Shown piece by piece: positions 28,806 to 36,137 of a DNA stretch of 64,000 bases. The position numbers and the translations under genes are program-made. The stretch is from Halovulum marinum (GTDB lineage: Bacteria; Pseudomonadota; Alphaproteobacteria; Rhodobacterales; Rhodobacteraceae): assembly GCF_009697225.1 (NCBI RefSeq), contig NZ_WIND01000002.1, positions 434,001 to 498,000 of the forward strand. Direction: 5' to 3'. The notes beneath the pieces were generated by a model. The model saw only the letters and a list, made by a program, of their open reading frames with translations, was not told where the DNA came from and searched no databases. How positions within the stretch are numbered: position 1 is the stretch's first letter; each line of letters begins with the position of its first letter.

Positions 28806-29306
28806 TCAGGGCAGGGTGATCTCGCCGCCGATGGTGTTGGTCTCCTCGCCGGCGTCGTTGTCGGAAAGAGAGCTGAACTGACCGCCGCCCGAGGCGCCGT
28901 CGAACGCGCCGGTGCCGCCGACCAGCTGCCAGTCGCCGGTGATGGCGCCCTGCTCGGACATGCCGGTCGCGGTCCACTCGATCGAGATCATGTCGCCGCC
29001 GCTGGCGGTGAAAACGCAGCGTCCGGCGCCGGTGACCTGCGGCGGCTTCACCTCGGTCGCGCCGAAGCAGGGGCCGGTGGCGCCGTGCAGCGGGTTCGAC
29101 GGATCGGCATCGGCAATCTCGGTATATTCGCTGTGGTTCATGATCACCATGTGGCTGTCGGACAGCTGGTGGACCTTCGACATGTCCGAGGCCTTGCCGA
29201 CGCCGTCGACGGTCCAGGACTGGGCCTGCGCCGGAACCTGCGACAGGCCCAGGCCCAGCACTGCAAGCGCGGCGACCACCGCGTGGCGGGTCGTTTCCGA
29301 TTTCAT
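28806..29306 (-). CDS. Secreted protein, allene-oxide-cyclase-barrel-like
   Basis: 166 residues with a Sec signal peptide (about 1-28, cleavage after AQA) and a mature beta-rich protein. GDWQLVGGTGAFDGASGGG near residue 130 resembles the GGTGxFxGAxG strand-turn of allene-oxide-cyclase-barrel and dirigent-like folds. The two mature cysteines (near residues 82 and 95) may form a disulfide. Function unknown. Start ATG 29306 with GGGAGGA upstream and an extended -10 promoter. Single gene. Confidence 0.6.
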   Translation of the reverse strand: MKSETTRHAVVAALAVLGLGLSQVPAQAQSWTVDGVGKASDMSKVHQLSDSHMVIMNHSEYTEIADADPSNPLHGATGPCFGATEVKPPQVTGAGRCVFTASGGDMISIEWTATGMSEQGAITGDWQLVGGTGAFDGASGGGQFSSLSDNDAGEETNTIGGEITLP

Positions 29307-29363
29307 CTTGTCCTCCCATACCAACAAGGCGCGCACGGCACCGGACCCGCCGCGCGCGCGGCA

Positions 29364-29372
29364 AGTATAGCA
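29364..29372 (-). promoter_or_regulatory. Extended -10 (TGC-TATACT) upstream of the secreted AOC-like gene
   Basis: On the minus strand TG (29372-29371), one base, TATACT (29369-29364), about 58 bp before the ATG. No clear -35. Confidence 0.45.
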
Positions 29373-29392
29373 GAAAGCTGATGTTTTTGCGC

Positions 29393-29728
29393 TCAGGCGT
29401 CCCAGGCGGCGCGCACCTCGTCGTCCCAGCCCAGCGTCATCCGCGCGTCGCTGGCGATCACCGGGCGTTTCATCACCGCCGGCTGCGCCTCGAGCAGGGC
29501 GTCCACCTCGGCGTGTTTCAGATAGTCGTTGAGATTGCGCCAGGTCTGCGACTGGCGGTTTACCAGCCGGTCGCCGAACTCGGTCAGCAGCGGCTGCCAT
29601 TCGTCGGCGCTGAGCGGCTGCGCGCGCACGTCGCGGAACTGCACCTTGTGGCCGGCGGCCTCGAGCGCCTTGCGCGCCTTGCGACAGCTGTCGCAGGTCG
29701 GCAGGCCATAGAGCGTGAGAACGGTCAT
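29393..29728 (-). CDS. ArsC/Spx/YffB-family thioredoxin-fold protein
   Basis: 111 residues: MTVLTLYGLPTCDSCRKARK carries a CxxC in the thioredoxin-fold start, and KRPVIASDARMTLGWDDE matches the family's conserved R-P-V/L segment. Members include glutathione-linked arsenate reductase-like YffB and Spx; without experimental evidence the substrate is unclear, and no other arsenic genes are nearby. Start ATG 29728. Single gene on the minus strand. Confidence 0.85.
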   Translation of the reverse strand: MTVLTLYGLPTCDSCRKARKALEAAGHKVQFRDVRAQPLSADEWQPLLTEFGDRLVNRQSQTWRNLNDYLKHAEVDALLEAQPAVMKRPVIASDARMTLGWDDEVRAAWDA

Positions 29729-29853
29729 CGGGGGACTCCTGTCGCTGGGTCGCCTGCCGGATATGCCACGGCCGCCGCGCCGGGGCCAGAGCTGGCGCCG
29801 GGCCGGGGCCGTGCCGTCCGTGCAACAGTCGTTCCCGCAGCGGCGCAGCGGCG

Positions 29854-29878
29854 GGAACCGCGGCTCCGGCCCCACGTT
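29854..29878 (+). promoter_or_regulatory. Sigma-EcfG promoter (GGAAC-N16-CGTT) before a 47-codon ORF
   Basis: GGAAC at 29854-29858 and CGTT at 29875-29878 with a 16-bp spacer match the alphaproteobacterial EcfG consensus. The predicted start, near 29885, is about 20 bp before the small ORF's ATG. Confidence 0.65.
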
Positions 29879-29905
29879 TCCCCGGGCCGACCGACGAGAG
29901 GACCG

Positions 29906-30049
29906 ATGCGCCGCCTGATCCGCCTGCTTTGCACCTCGCCCGTCGAGGGTATCGCCCTGCTGCTGCTGGCCGGCGTGCTGGTCGCCGGCGTGCTGGACGC
30001 GACCGAGGCGCGCGAACTGCCGCCGCTTGGCCGCGTCGGTGCGCGCTGA
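29906..30049 (+). CDS. 47-aa single-pass membrane protein, probable general-stress gene
   Basis: MRRLIRLLCTSPVEGIALLL opens a short protein with one strong membrane helix (about 13-32) and a short polar tail. GAGAGGA at 29897-29903 is a good Shine-Dalgarno, and an EcfG promoter lies directly upstream, so this small frame is likely a true gene. I do not recognise the family. No gene is coupled to it; the next gene, egtB, begins 283 bp downstream. Confidence 0.55.
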   Translation: MRRLIRLLCTSPVEGIALLLLAGVLVAGVLDATEARELPPLGRVGAR

Positions 30050-30249
30050 ACGCGGGGCCGGGCGGGCGCGGGGCGCCGGTTTCGTTCGATCTGTCCATGC
30101 CGCCTCTCGCTCCTGTTACGCCTGCGTCGAAAATGTTCCCGGCATTCATGCCGGGGCCGGCGGCGGAGAGGCAGCGCGCGGTGCTTTCCCCTTGGAATGC
30201 CGAAGGAATTTCCCCGTGGCGCGGCCGGTCAATATCATGTGACTTAAAA

Positions 30250-30286
30250 CCCGGACATTCTCCTGCATCTTGAGGGCGTGTCCGGG
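30250..30286 (+). promoter_or_regulatory. Inverted repeat upstream of egtB (CCCGGACA-N21-TGTCCGGG)
   Basis: Perfect 8-bp arms (30250-30257 and 30279-30286) separated by 21 nt, ending 45 bp before the egtB start. It could be an operator dyad or an mRNA leader hairpin. No recognised regulator motif. Confidence 0.4.
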
Positions 30287-30331
30287 CGCCTGCGCGCGGA
30301 CGACCCGATACCCACAGCAGGAGCCTGCCCC

Positions 30332-31597
30332 GTGAAGCAGACAGCCGCCGCACCCGCCGCCGCCCGGGACCCGTCGCAGATCGCCGCCCGGTTCGCGCGC
30401 ACCCGCGCGCGCAGCCGCGCGCTGGCCGCGCCGCTGACGCCCGAAGACATGATGCTGCAGTCGATGGAGGACGCCAGCCCGGCCAAGTGGCACCTGGCGC
30501 ACACCACGTGGTTCTTCGAGGAGTTCATCCTCAAGCCGCGGCTGCCCGGCTACCGCTCGCCCGACGATCGTTTCGCGCTGCTGTTCAACAGCTACTATGT
30601 GCAGGCCGGGCCGCGGCACGCGCGCGACAAGCGCGGGCTGATCTCGCGCCCCGGTCTGGACGATGTCTGGGCCTACCGGGCGCAGGTCGACGACGGCATC
30701 GCCGCGCTGATGCAGGCCGGGCGCGACGATCTGGACCAGATCGCCGCGCTGGTCGAGCTGGGCTGCCACCACGAGATGCAGCACCAGGAGCTGCTGGTGA
30801 CCGATCTGCTGCACGGGCTGTCGCACAACCCGCTGCTGCCGGCCTATCGCGACCCGGCGCCGAAGCCGGTCAGCCAGGAACGGCCGCTGAGCTTCACCCG
30901 CCACGACGGCGGCCTGGTCGAGATCGGCCACGACCCCGGCGATCCCGCCTTCGCCTACGACTGCGAGGGGCCGCGGCACCGGGTGTTCCTGGAGCCGTTC
31001 GCGCTGGCTGACCGGCCGGTGACGAACCGCGACTGGATCGCATTCATGGACGACGGCGGCTACCGCACGCCGACGCTGTGGCTGATGGACGGCTTCGCCG
31101 CCTGCGAGGCCGCGAGCTGGGACCGCCCGCTGTACTGGTGGCGCCAGGACGACGAGTGGTGGACCTTCACCCTGCGCGGCGCGCAGCCGGTGAACCTGGA
31201 CGCGCCGGCGGTGCACGTCAGCTACTACGAGGCCGACGCCTTCGCCCGCTGGGCCGGCGCGCGGCTGCCGACCGAGGCGGAATGGGAACACGCCTGCGCC
31301 GGCGTCGCCATCGAAGGCAACTTCCTCGACGCGCGCGAGTTCCGGCCGCTGCCCGGTGGCGGGCTGTGGGGCGACGTCTGGGAATGGACGCAGAGCCCGT
31401 TCACCCCGTACCCCGGCTTCCGCCCGCCCGAGGGCGCGATCGGCGAGTACAACGGCAAGTTCATGGTCAACCAGTTCGTGCTGCGCGGCGGCTCGTGCGC
31501 GACGCCGGTCGAACAGATGCGCGAAAGCTATCGCACCTTCTTCCACCCGCACCAGCGCTGGCAGATGCTGGGGCTGCGCCTGGCCAGGGACGCCTGA
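30332..31597 (+). CDS. egtB: Ergothioneine biosynthesis sulfoxide synthase EgtB
   Basis: 421 residues. EgtB is a non-heme iron enzyme that couples hercynine to a thiol donor. The N-terminal DinB-like domain carries the iron ligands (HLAHTTWF and HHEMQHQE, the HX3HXE site near residue 147), followed by the FGE-sulfatase-like domain (LPTEAEWEHACAG, VWEWTQSPF). GTG 30332 is chosen over the upstream frame because AGGAG at 30319-30323 lies eight bases before it. Two bases separate it from egtD: a two-gene ergothioneine operon. Confidence 0.93.
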   Translation: MKQTAAAPAAARDPSQIAARFARTRARSRALAAPLTPEDMMLQSMEDASPAKWHLAHTTWFFEEFILKPRLPGYRSPDDRFALLFNSYYVQAGPRHARDKRGLISRPGLDDVWAYRAQVDDGIAALMQAGRDDLDQIAALVELGCHHEMQHQELLVTDLLHGLSHNPLLPAYRDPAPKPVSQERPLSFTRHDGGLVEIGHDPGDPAFAYDCEGPRHRVFLEPFALADRPVTNRDWIAFMDDGGYRTPTLWLMDGFAACEAASWDRPLYWWRQDDEWWTFTLRGAQPVNLDAPAVHVSYYEADAFARWAGARLPTEAEWEHACAGVAIEGNFLDAREFRPLPGGGLWGDVWEWTQSPFTPYPGFRPPEGAIGEYNGKFMVNQFVLRGGSCATPVEQMRESYRTFFHPHQRWQMLGLRLARDA

Positions 31598-31599
31598 TC

Positions 31600-32547
31600 A
31601 TGGACGCACCGCTGATCCGGGACCGCGCGCTGTACGCCGCCGCGCTGGACGGGCTGACCGCCCGGCCGAAGCGGATGGAGGCGAAGTGGTTCTATGACGC
31701 GCGCGGCAGCGCCCTGTTCGAGCAGATCACCCGGCTGCCGGAATACTACCCGACGCGGACCGAGATCGCGATCCTGCGCGCCGAGGCCGGGCGCATCGCC
31801 GCGCTGGTGCCCGACGGCGCGGCGCTGGTCGAGCCCGGCGCCGGGGCCAGCGTGAAGACCCGGATCCTGCTGGACCGGCTGGCGGGGCGGCTGGCCGGCT
31901 ATGTGCCGCTGGACATCTCGGGCGGGTTCCTGAACCAGGTCGCCGAGGGGCTGCGGACGGACTATCCGGCGCTGCCGATCCGGCCGGTGGTGGCGGACTT
32001 CATGGCCGAACTGCCGGTGCCGGACGATCTTCGCCCGGCGCCCAAGGTGGTGTTCTTTCCCGGCTCGACCATCGGCAACCTCAGCCAGCAGCAGGCGGTG
32101 GCGCTGCTGCGCCGGGCGCGGGCGCTGCCGCATGTCGCGCGGATGTTCCTCGGCCTCGATCTGGTCAAGGACCCGGACACGCTGGTCGCCGCCTACGACG
32201 ACGCCGCCGGCGTCACCGCCGCGTTCAACCGCAACCTGCTGGCGCGGCTGAACCGCGACGCCGGCGGCGGCTTCGATCCCGACAGCTTCGCGCACCAGGC
32301 GCGCTGGGTGCCCGACAAGGCCCGGATCGAGATGCACCTGGTCTCGGCGCGCGCGCAGGAGGTGCCGCTGGGGCACGAGACGATATGTTTCGCGCGGGGC
32401 GAGAGCATCCATACCGAGAACTGCCACAAGTACACGCCGGAGCGGCTGGAGGCGCTGATCCGGCCCGCCGGCTGGCGGCTGGGCCCGCTGCTGACCGACC
32501 GCGACCGGCAGTTTGCGGTGGCGGTGCTGGAGCCGACCGGCGACTGA
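31600..32547 (+). CDS. egtD: L-histidine N-alpha-methyltransferase EgtD
   Basis: 315 residues. Trimethylates histidine to hercynine using S-adenosylmethionine, the first step of ergothioneine synthesis. LFEQITRLPEYYPTRTE is the signature start; VEPGAGASVKTRILLD is the SAM-binding motif, and FPGSTIGNL follows. It starts two bases after the egtB stop. No egtA, egtC or egtE is adjacent, as in the two-gene alphaproteobacterial type; the final C-S lyase must be elsewhere. Confidence 0.93.
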   Translation: MDAPLIRDRALYAAALDGLTARPKRMEAKWFYDARGSALFEQITRLPEYYPTRTEIAILRAEAGRIAALVPDGAALVEPGAGASVKTRILLDRLAGRLAGYVPLDISGGFLNQVAEGLRTDYPALPIRPVVADFMAELPVPDDLRPAPKVVFFPGSTIGNLSQQQAVALLRRARALPHVARMFLGLDLVKDPDTLVAAYDDAAGVTAAFNRNLLARLNRDAGGGFDPDSFAHQARWVPDKARIEMHLVSARAQEVPLGHETICFARGESIHTENCHKYTPERLEALIRPAGWRLGPLLTDRDRQFAVAVLEPTGD

Positions 32548-32560
32548 CCGCGGGCCGCGG

Positions 32561-32917
32561 TCAGCGGCGCGCGCCGCGGCCGCGGTCGAACCCCTTGCGG
32601 GCGGCAGCGCCGGCGCCGAGACCCCGGAAGAAGGCCTGTACCAGGTCGGGCGACGCGGGCGGGGGCGGCGGGCCGGGCGCCGCCGGTTCCGCGTCCCGGT
32701 CCGGATCGCGCCGGCCGCCGGCGAGCGCGACCAGGATCAGCCCGGTCCCGGTGTAGATCAGCCCGAAGGTCAGCGCGGCGATGCCGTGCCCGGCGGCGCT
32801 TGCCAGTGCGATCCAGCCGGCGACTGTCAGCAGGGCGATGCCGATGCCCAGGCACAGCCCGCCCGCCAGCCCCATCGCGCCGCGCCGCGCCGCGCGCCTG
32901 ATCCTGCTGCGGATCAT
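32561..32917 (-). CDS. Small membrane protein (phage-holin/DUF1469-like)
   Basis: 118 residues with two membrane helices (about 16-42 and 47-67), a basic N-terminus and a Pro/Arg-rich tail. The shape resembles the 'phage holin family'/DUF1469 proteins often found beside DUF883 genes; the match is by architecture, not by a recognised motif. It is 10 bp downstream of the DUF883 gene on the same strand, so it would be driven by the same EcfG promoter. Despite the name, lytic function is not implied. Confidence 0.6.
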   Translation of the reverse strand: MIRSRIRRAARRGAMGLAGGLCLGIGIALLTVAGWIALASAAGHGIAALTFGLIYTGTGLILVALAGGRRDPDRDAEPAAPGPPPPPASPDLVQAFFRGLGAGAAARKGFDRGRGARR

Positions 32918-32927
32918 CGCGGCCGCC

Positions 32928-33257
32928 TCAGCGGCGTCCCGTCACCAGCCCGACCAGAAACCCGAACGCCGCGGCCATGCCGACGGCGGTGGCCGGGTTC
33001 TCGCGCACCTTGACCTCGACCTGCGAATAGGCGTCGGTGGCCTGCCGCTGCGCCTCGGCCAGGCCGGCCTCGCCCATCGCGGCGGCGCGCAGCGCCTGAT
33101 CGCGTGCGTGGGTGGACAGATCCTCGGCCCGGGCCTTGCCGTACTCGCCCAGCGTGCGGGTCAGCGCCGCCATGTCGTCGCGCAGCGTGGCGATCTGCTC
33201 CTGCAGGTCCTCGATCGTCGGTTCGGTCTTGCTCGGGGTGTCGGCCGCGCGCGCCAT
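32928..33257 (-). CDS. DUF883 (ElaB/YqjD-type) membrane-anchored protein
   Basis: 109 residues. An amphipathic helical region (20-85, IEDLQEQIATLRDDMAAL) ends in a C-terminal glycine-rich membrane segment (NPATAVGMAAAFGFLVGLVTGR), the DUF883 hallmark. E. coli ElaB and YqjD are C-tail-anchored, stationary-phase proteins, YqjD being ribosome-binding. ATG 33257 is preceded by AAGGAG. First gene of a pair with the holin-like gene, transcribed from an EcfG promoter about 30 bp upstream. Confidence 0.85.
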   Translation of the reverse strand: MARAADTPSKTEPTIEDLQEQIATLRDDMAALTRTLGEYGKARAEDLSTHARDQALRAAAMGEAGLAEAQRQATDAYSQVEVKVRENPATAVGMAAAFGFLVGLVTGRR

Positions 33258-33292
33258 TGGGTTCTCCTTGGGTCATGCAGGTGCGTAACACG

Positions 33293-33317
33293 AACGCCGC
33301 GGGCGCGGTAAAGTTCC
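33293..33317 (-). promoter_or_regulatory. Sigma-EcfG promoter (GGAAC-N16-CGTT) of the DUF883 unit
   Basis: Minus-strand GGAAC (33317-33313) and CGTT (33296-33293), spacer 16 bp. The predicted start lies about 29 bp before the DUF883 ATG. It is back-to-back with the DUF1328 promoter. Confidence 0.75.
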
Positions 33318-33349
33318 CGTGCCGGCGCGGCGCAGACCCAGGCTGGGCG

Positions 33350-33374
33350 GGAACCAATTCACGGAATGTTCGTT
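33350..33374 (+). promoter_or_regulatory. Sigma-EcfG promoter (GGAAC-N16-CGTT) of the DUF1328 gene
   Basis: GGAAC at 33350-33354 and CGTT at 33371-33374, spacer 16 bp. The predicted start, near 33381, is about 45 bp before the DUF1328 ATG. Confidence 0.75.
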
Positions 33375-33425
33375 GTCCGCCCATGAAGACGCGGCCCGCG
33401 TCACAGTCAGACAAGGAGAAATACC

Positions 33426-33599
33426 ATGCTGGGTTGGGCCCTTACATTTCTCGTGATCGCGCTGATCGCCGGCATCTTCGGCTTCGGCGGCATCGCCAGC
33501 GCGTCGGCCGGGATCGCGCAGATCCTGTTCTTCGTGTTCCTGGTGCTGTTCATCGTCGCCATGGTGGCGCGCGCCGTCCGCGGCCGACCGCCGACCTGA
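33426..33599 (+). CDS. DUF1328 (YtjA family) small membrane protein
   Basis: 57 residues starting [20 protein letters not shown], the DUF1328/YtjA signature, with two short membrane helices (about 4-24 and 31-50) around a glycine-rich turn. The function is unknown; homologues are part of stress regulons in several bacteria. The start follows AAGGAGAAATACC. An EcfG promoter lies 50-75 bp upstream. Dps follows after 180 bp on the same strand and might be read from the same transcript if the hairpin between them is weak. Confidence 0.85.
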   Translation: MLGWALTFLVIALIAGIFGFGGIASASAGIAQILFFVFLVLFIVAMVARAVRGRPPT

Positions 33600-33700
33600 T
33601 CGCGTCCTGATCGCGTCGCACGACTCGCGCGCCGACGCGACCGGCGCGGGATCTGACGCGGGATGTGACGGCGGGCGCATCGCGAGACACCGAAACCGGG

Positions 33701-33718
33701 GGCGGCCTGAGGGCCGCC
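33701..33718 (+). terminator. Weak hairpin between DUF1328 and dps
   Basis: 7-bp perfect stem GGCGGCC (33701-33707) / GGCCGCC (33712-33718), loop 4 nt, followed by TT only. Could attenuate, or only partly end, the DUF1328 transcript. Confidence 0.35.
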
Positions 33719-33779
33719 TTCGACCGTACCGGGGGCGCGGCGCCGCAGCCGCAGCCCGGTCCCGAAGCAGGAGATCACC

Positions 33780-34274
33780 ATGGCCAATCCGAATTCAGTC
33801 ATCCCCGGCCTGTCGGAGGTCGAGACCGGCGTGCGCAACGCGCCGGCGCTGGCCGACGCACTGTCGAGCGTGCTGTCCGACACCTACCGGCTGATGATCA
33901 AGACCCACAGCTATCACTGGAATGTCGAGGGGCCGCTGTTCCACGCCATCCATACGATGACCGAGGAACAGTACCAGGACCTGTTCGAGGCCACAGACGA
34001 GCTGGCCGAGCGGATCCGCGCGCTGGGACACCTTGCGCCCGGCCGGATCGACGAGATCACCGGCGGCTCGGTGGTCGGCGACACCGTCGACAACGCCACG
34101 GCGGTGCGGATGGCTGCCGACCTTGCGGCGGATCACGAGCGGCTGGCGCAGCGCCTGCACGCGCTGATCCGCATGGCCGAGGCGCAGAACGACCCGGTCA
34201 CCGCCGACATGGCGACCGCGCGTTCGGCGGCACACGAGAAGTCGGCCTGGATGCTGCGCGCCACGGCGAAGTGA
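33780..34274 (+). CDS. dps: Dps-family DNA-binding ferritin-like protein
   Basis: 164 residues. The Dps ferroxidase motif is SYHWNVEGPLFHAIH near residue 43, with the second half EATDELAERIR. Dps forms 12-mer shells, oxidises Fe(II) with peroxide and protects DNA in stationary phase. ATG 33780 follows CAGGAGA. It lies beside the general-stress locus and downstream of the EcfG-controlled DUF1328 gene; I found no EcfG promoter of its own. Convergent with phyR, from which it is separated by a large hairpin. Confidence 0.93.
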   Translation: MANPNSVIPGLSEVETGVRNAPALADALSSVLSDTYRLMIKTHSYHWNVEGPLFHAIHTMTEEQYQDLFEATDELAERIRALGHLAPGRIDEITGGSVVGDTVDNATAVRMAADLAADHERLAQRLHALIRMAEAQNDPVTADMATARSAAHEKSAWMLRATAK

Positions 34275-34387
34275 GTGCCGAAGTGAGCGGCGAAGCGAGC
34301 GGGCCGACGGCGGCGCGAGGCGCCCGAGCCGGCCGCGGCCGGGACCGGAGGAGCGGCTGACGTGCGAGCGGAAGGTGGACCGGCGAT

Positions 34388-34436
34388 CTTGCAGACGATT
34401 GGCCCCGCCGGATGTCCAGCGGGGCCTGTCTGCAAG
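34388..34436. other. Two-tier 49-nt stem-loop between convergent dps and phyR
   Basis: Outer stem CTTGCAGAC (34388-34396) / GTCTGCAAG (34428-34436), inner stem GGCCCCGC (34401-34408) / GCGGGGCC (34419-34426), 10-nt loop. Both stems are perfect. No T-run follows on either strand, so it is not a standard intrinsic terminator. Confidence 0.6.
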
Positions 34437-34457
34437 CCGGATCCTGGGAGCGGAAAC

Positions 34458-35270
34458 TCAGGCCTGCAGCGTCTCGGTGCTGGAGAAGAACATCGCCTGG
34501 CTGACCGCCGACTGCACCTGCGCCTCGGAGTAGGGCTTGGTGATCACGAACGCCGGCTCCGGCCGGTCGCCGGTCAGCAGCCGCTCGGGATAGGCGGTGA
34601 TGAAGATCACCGGGATGTCCGAGGCCGAGGCGAGTATCTCGTTCACCGCCTCGATTCCCGAGGACCCGTCGGCCAGTTGGATGTCGGACAGGATCAGGTC
34701 CGGCTTCTCGCGCAGGGCCTGCTCGACCGCGCCCTTGTGGGTGCGGGCGACGCCGGTGACGGAATGGCCCATGTCGGTGACGATGGTCTGCAGGTCCAGC
34801 GCGATGATCGGCTCGTCCTCGATCACCAGGATGCGGCCGCGCATGGCTTCTTCCATCTCGCGGTGCGCGACGCCGATCAGATGCTCGACCTCGCTGCCCG
34901 AAAGCGACATCACCGCCGCGATCTCGGGATGGGTGAATTCCTCGATCGTCGACAGCAGCAGCGCCTCGCGGGTGTCGGGGGTCAGCTGGGCAAGCCGGCG
35001 CTGCGCGCTTTGCGCGATGCCGATTTCGGATTCCTCGACCGGGGCGCCGGCGCTTTTCCAGATCATGTGGAACGCGCGGAACAGCGCCACCTTCGAAGAC
35101 AGGTCGCGCTGGATGATGCTCGGATCTTCAAGTATCGCCTCGAGTGTCGCGGCGGCGTAGTTGTCTCCGGTCGTCTGGCTGCCGGTCAGCGCGCGCGCGT
35201 AGCGGCGCAGGTACGGCAGCAGCTGCCCCACGGTTTCGGAGAAAACGGCACCTTGTGCGTCGTTGGGCAT
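34458..35270 (-). CDS. phyR: Anti-anti-sigma response regulator PhyR
   Basis: 270 residues. The N-terminal half (about 1-130) is an ECF-sigma-like domain (LLPYLRRYARALTG; TREALLLSTIEEFTHPEIAAVM) and the C-terminal half a receiver domain with GRILVIEDEPIIALDLQ and the phosphoacceptor Asp in DLILSDIQLADG. Phosphorylated PhyR sequesters NepR and frees EcfG. The ATG at 35270 is about 46 bp after the predicted EcfG start site. Divergent from nepR-ecfG, with a shared bidirectional promoter: a typical alphaproteobacterial general stress locus. Confidence 0.96.
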   Translation of the reverse strand: MPNDAQGAVFSETVGQLLPYLRRYARALTGSQTTGDNYAAATLEAILEDPSIIQRDLSSKVALFRAFHMIWKSAGAPVEESEIGIAQSAQRRLAQLTPDTREALLLSTIEEFTHPEIAAVMSLSGSEVEHLIGVAHREMEEAMRGRILVIEDEPIIALDLQTIVTDMGHSVTGVARTHKGAVEQALREKPDLILSDIQLADGSSGIEAVNEILASASDIPVIFITAYPERLLTGDRPEPAFVITKPYSEAQVQSAVSQAMFFSSTETLQA

Positions 35271-35315
35271 GAAGTTCGGTCCCCTCTGCGTTTTTTGGGA
35301 TATGTCGTTTTTCTT

Positions 35316-35348
35316 GGAACCGAACGCGGCCGGTGTGCGTTCGGTTCC
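35316..35348. promoter_or_regulatory. Overlapping divergent sigma-EcfG promoters (nepR and phyR)
   Basis: Plus strand: GGAAC 35316-35320, N17, CGTT 35338-35341. Minus strand: GGAAC 35348-35344, N17, CGTT 35326-35323. The two promoters interlock in one inverted repeat (GGAACCGAACGC ... GCGTTCGGTTCC). Each lies about 45 bp from its gene, so EcfG would autoregulate both sides, but two holoenzymes could hardly bind at once. Confidence 0.8.
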
Positions 35349-35388
35349 CGACGAGAGCAGTTTTTTTGAATCCGGAACAGGACGAAGG

Positions 35389-35556
35389 ATGGGCAACGAT
35401 AACGAAAAGCCGGCGCTGGAACGGCAGATAGAAGAGAATCTGCGGCGCGTGTACCAGCAGAACATGCAAGAGGATGTGCCTGATCGTTTCAAGGAGCTTC
35501 TGGCGAAGCTGAAAGCGCGGGATTCCCAGTTTTCGGAGCAGGACAACGGTAAATGA
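35389..35556 (+). CDS. nepR: Anti-sigma factor NepR
   Basis: 55 residues. IEENLRRVYQQNMQEDVPDRF (residues about 15-35) is the NepR core that clamps EcfG and PhyR. NepR holds EcfG inactive until PhyR-P binds it. The ATG at 35389 is set by GAAGG just upstream; the frame is open further upstream, but only as non-conserved sequence. The 3' end overlaps the ecfG start by 4 bp, so anti-sigma and sigma are made in fixed ratio. Confidence 0.93.
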   Translation: MGNDNEKPALERQIEENLRRVYQQNMQEDVPDRFKELLAKLKARDSQFSEQDNGK

Positions 35557-36137
35557 CCGCGGCGCAAGCGAAAGACATACCCGACCCGCGCGAAGAGCTG
35601 GTCGAGCATCTTCCGGCTATGCGCGCGTTCGCGTTGAGCCTGACGCGCAACCGCGCGGCTGCCGACGACCTGGTCCAGGATTCCATCGTCAAGGCCTGGC
35701 AGAACATCGACAAGTTCCAGCCGGGAACCAACCTTCGGGCATGGTTGTTCACGATTCTGCGCAACCTGTTCTACTCGGCGCGGCGCAAGAGCAAGCGCGA
35801 GGTGCAGGACAGCGACGGCGCGATGATGGCCACGCTGTCCGAGAAGCCCGAGCATGACGGGCGGCTGGCGATGGCGGATTTCGAGACCGCGTTCGCCAAG
35901 CTGAACGTCGAGCAACGAGAGGCACTTATCCTTGTCGGGGCCTCCGGCTTCTCCTACGAAGAGGCGGCGGGCATGTGCGGCGTCGCCATGGGCACGATCA
36001 AGAGCCGGGTCAACCGCGGCCGTGCCCGTCTGGTGGAGTTGCTGGATCTGAAGGAGGATGAGGCATTGGAGTTGACGGACAAGTCAACGATGGCGGTCGT
36101 CACGGCGCGCCTGCTGCCGAACAAGGACTTCGTTTGA
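35553..36137 (+). CDS. ecfG: General stress sigma factor EcfG (ECF15)
   Basis: 194 residues with sigma region 2 (FALSLTRNRAAADDLVQDS, KFQPGTNLRAWLF) and region 4 (LNVEQREALILVGASGFSYE, MGTIKSRVNRGRARL). It is the ECF15-type sigma that recognises GGAAC-N16/17-CGTT; at least seven such sites in this window lie upstream of genes. ATG 35553 overlaps nepR; the stop overlaps the TTG start of the kinase gene, so all three are coupled. Confidence 0.95.
   Translation: MTAAQAKDIPDPREELVEHLPAMRAFALSLTRNRAAADDLVQDSIVKAWQNIDKFQPGTNLRAWLFTILRNLFYSARRKSKREVQDSDGAMMATLSEKPEHDGRLAMADFETAFAKLNVEQREALILVGASGFSYEEAAGMCGVAMGTIKSRVNRGRARLVELLDLKEDEALELTDKSTMAVVTARLLPNKDFV

Noticed and set aside
29393-29728. Arsenic resistance operon
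   Set aside because: Only a thioredoxin-fold YffB/Spx-type gene is present; no arsB, arsR or acr3 neighbours.
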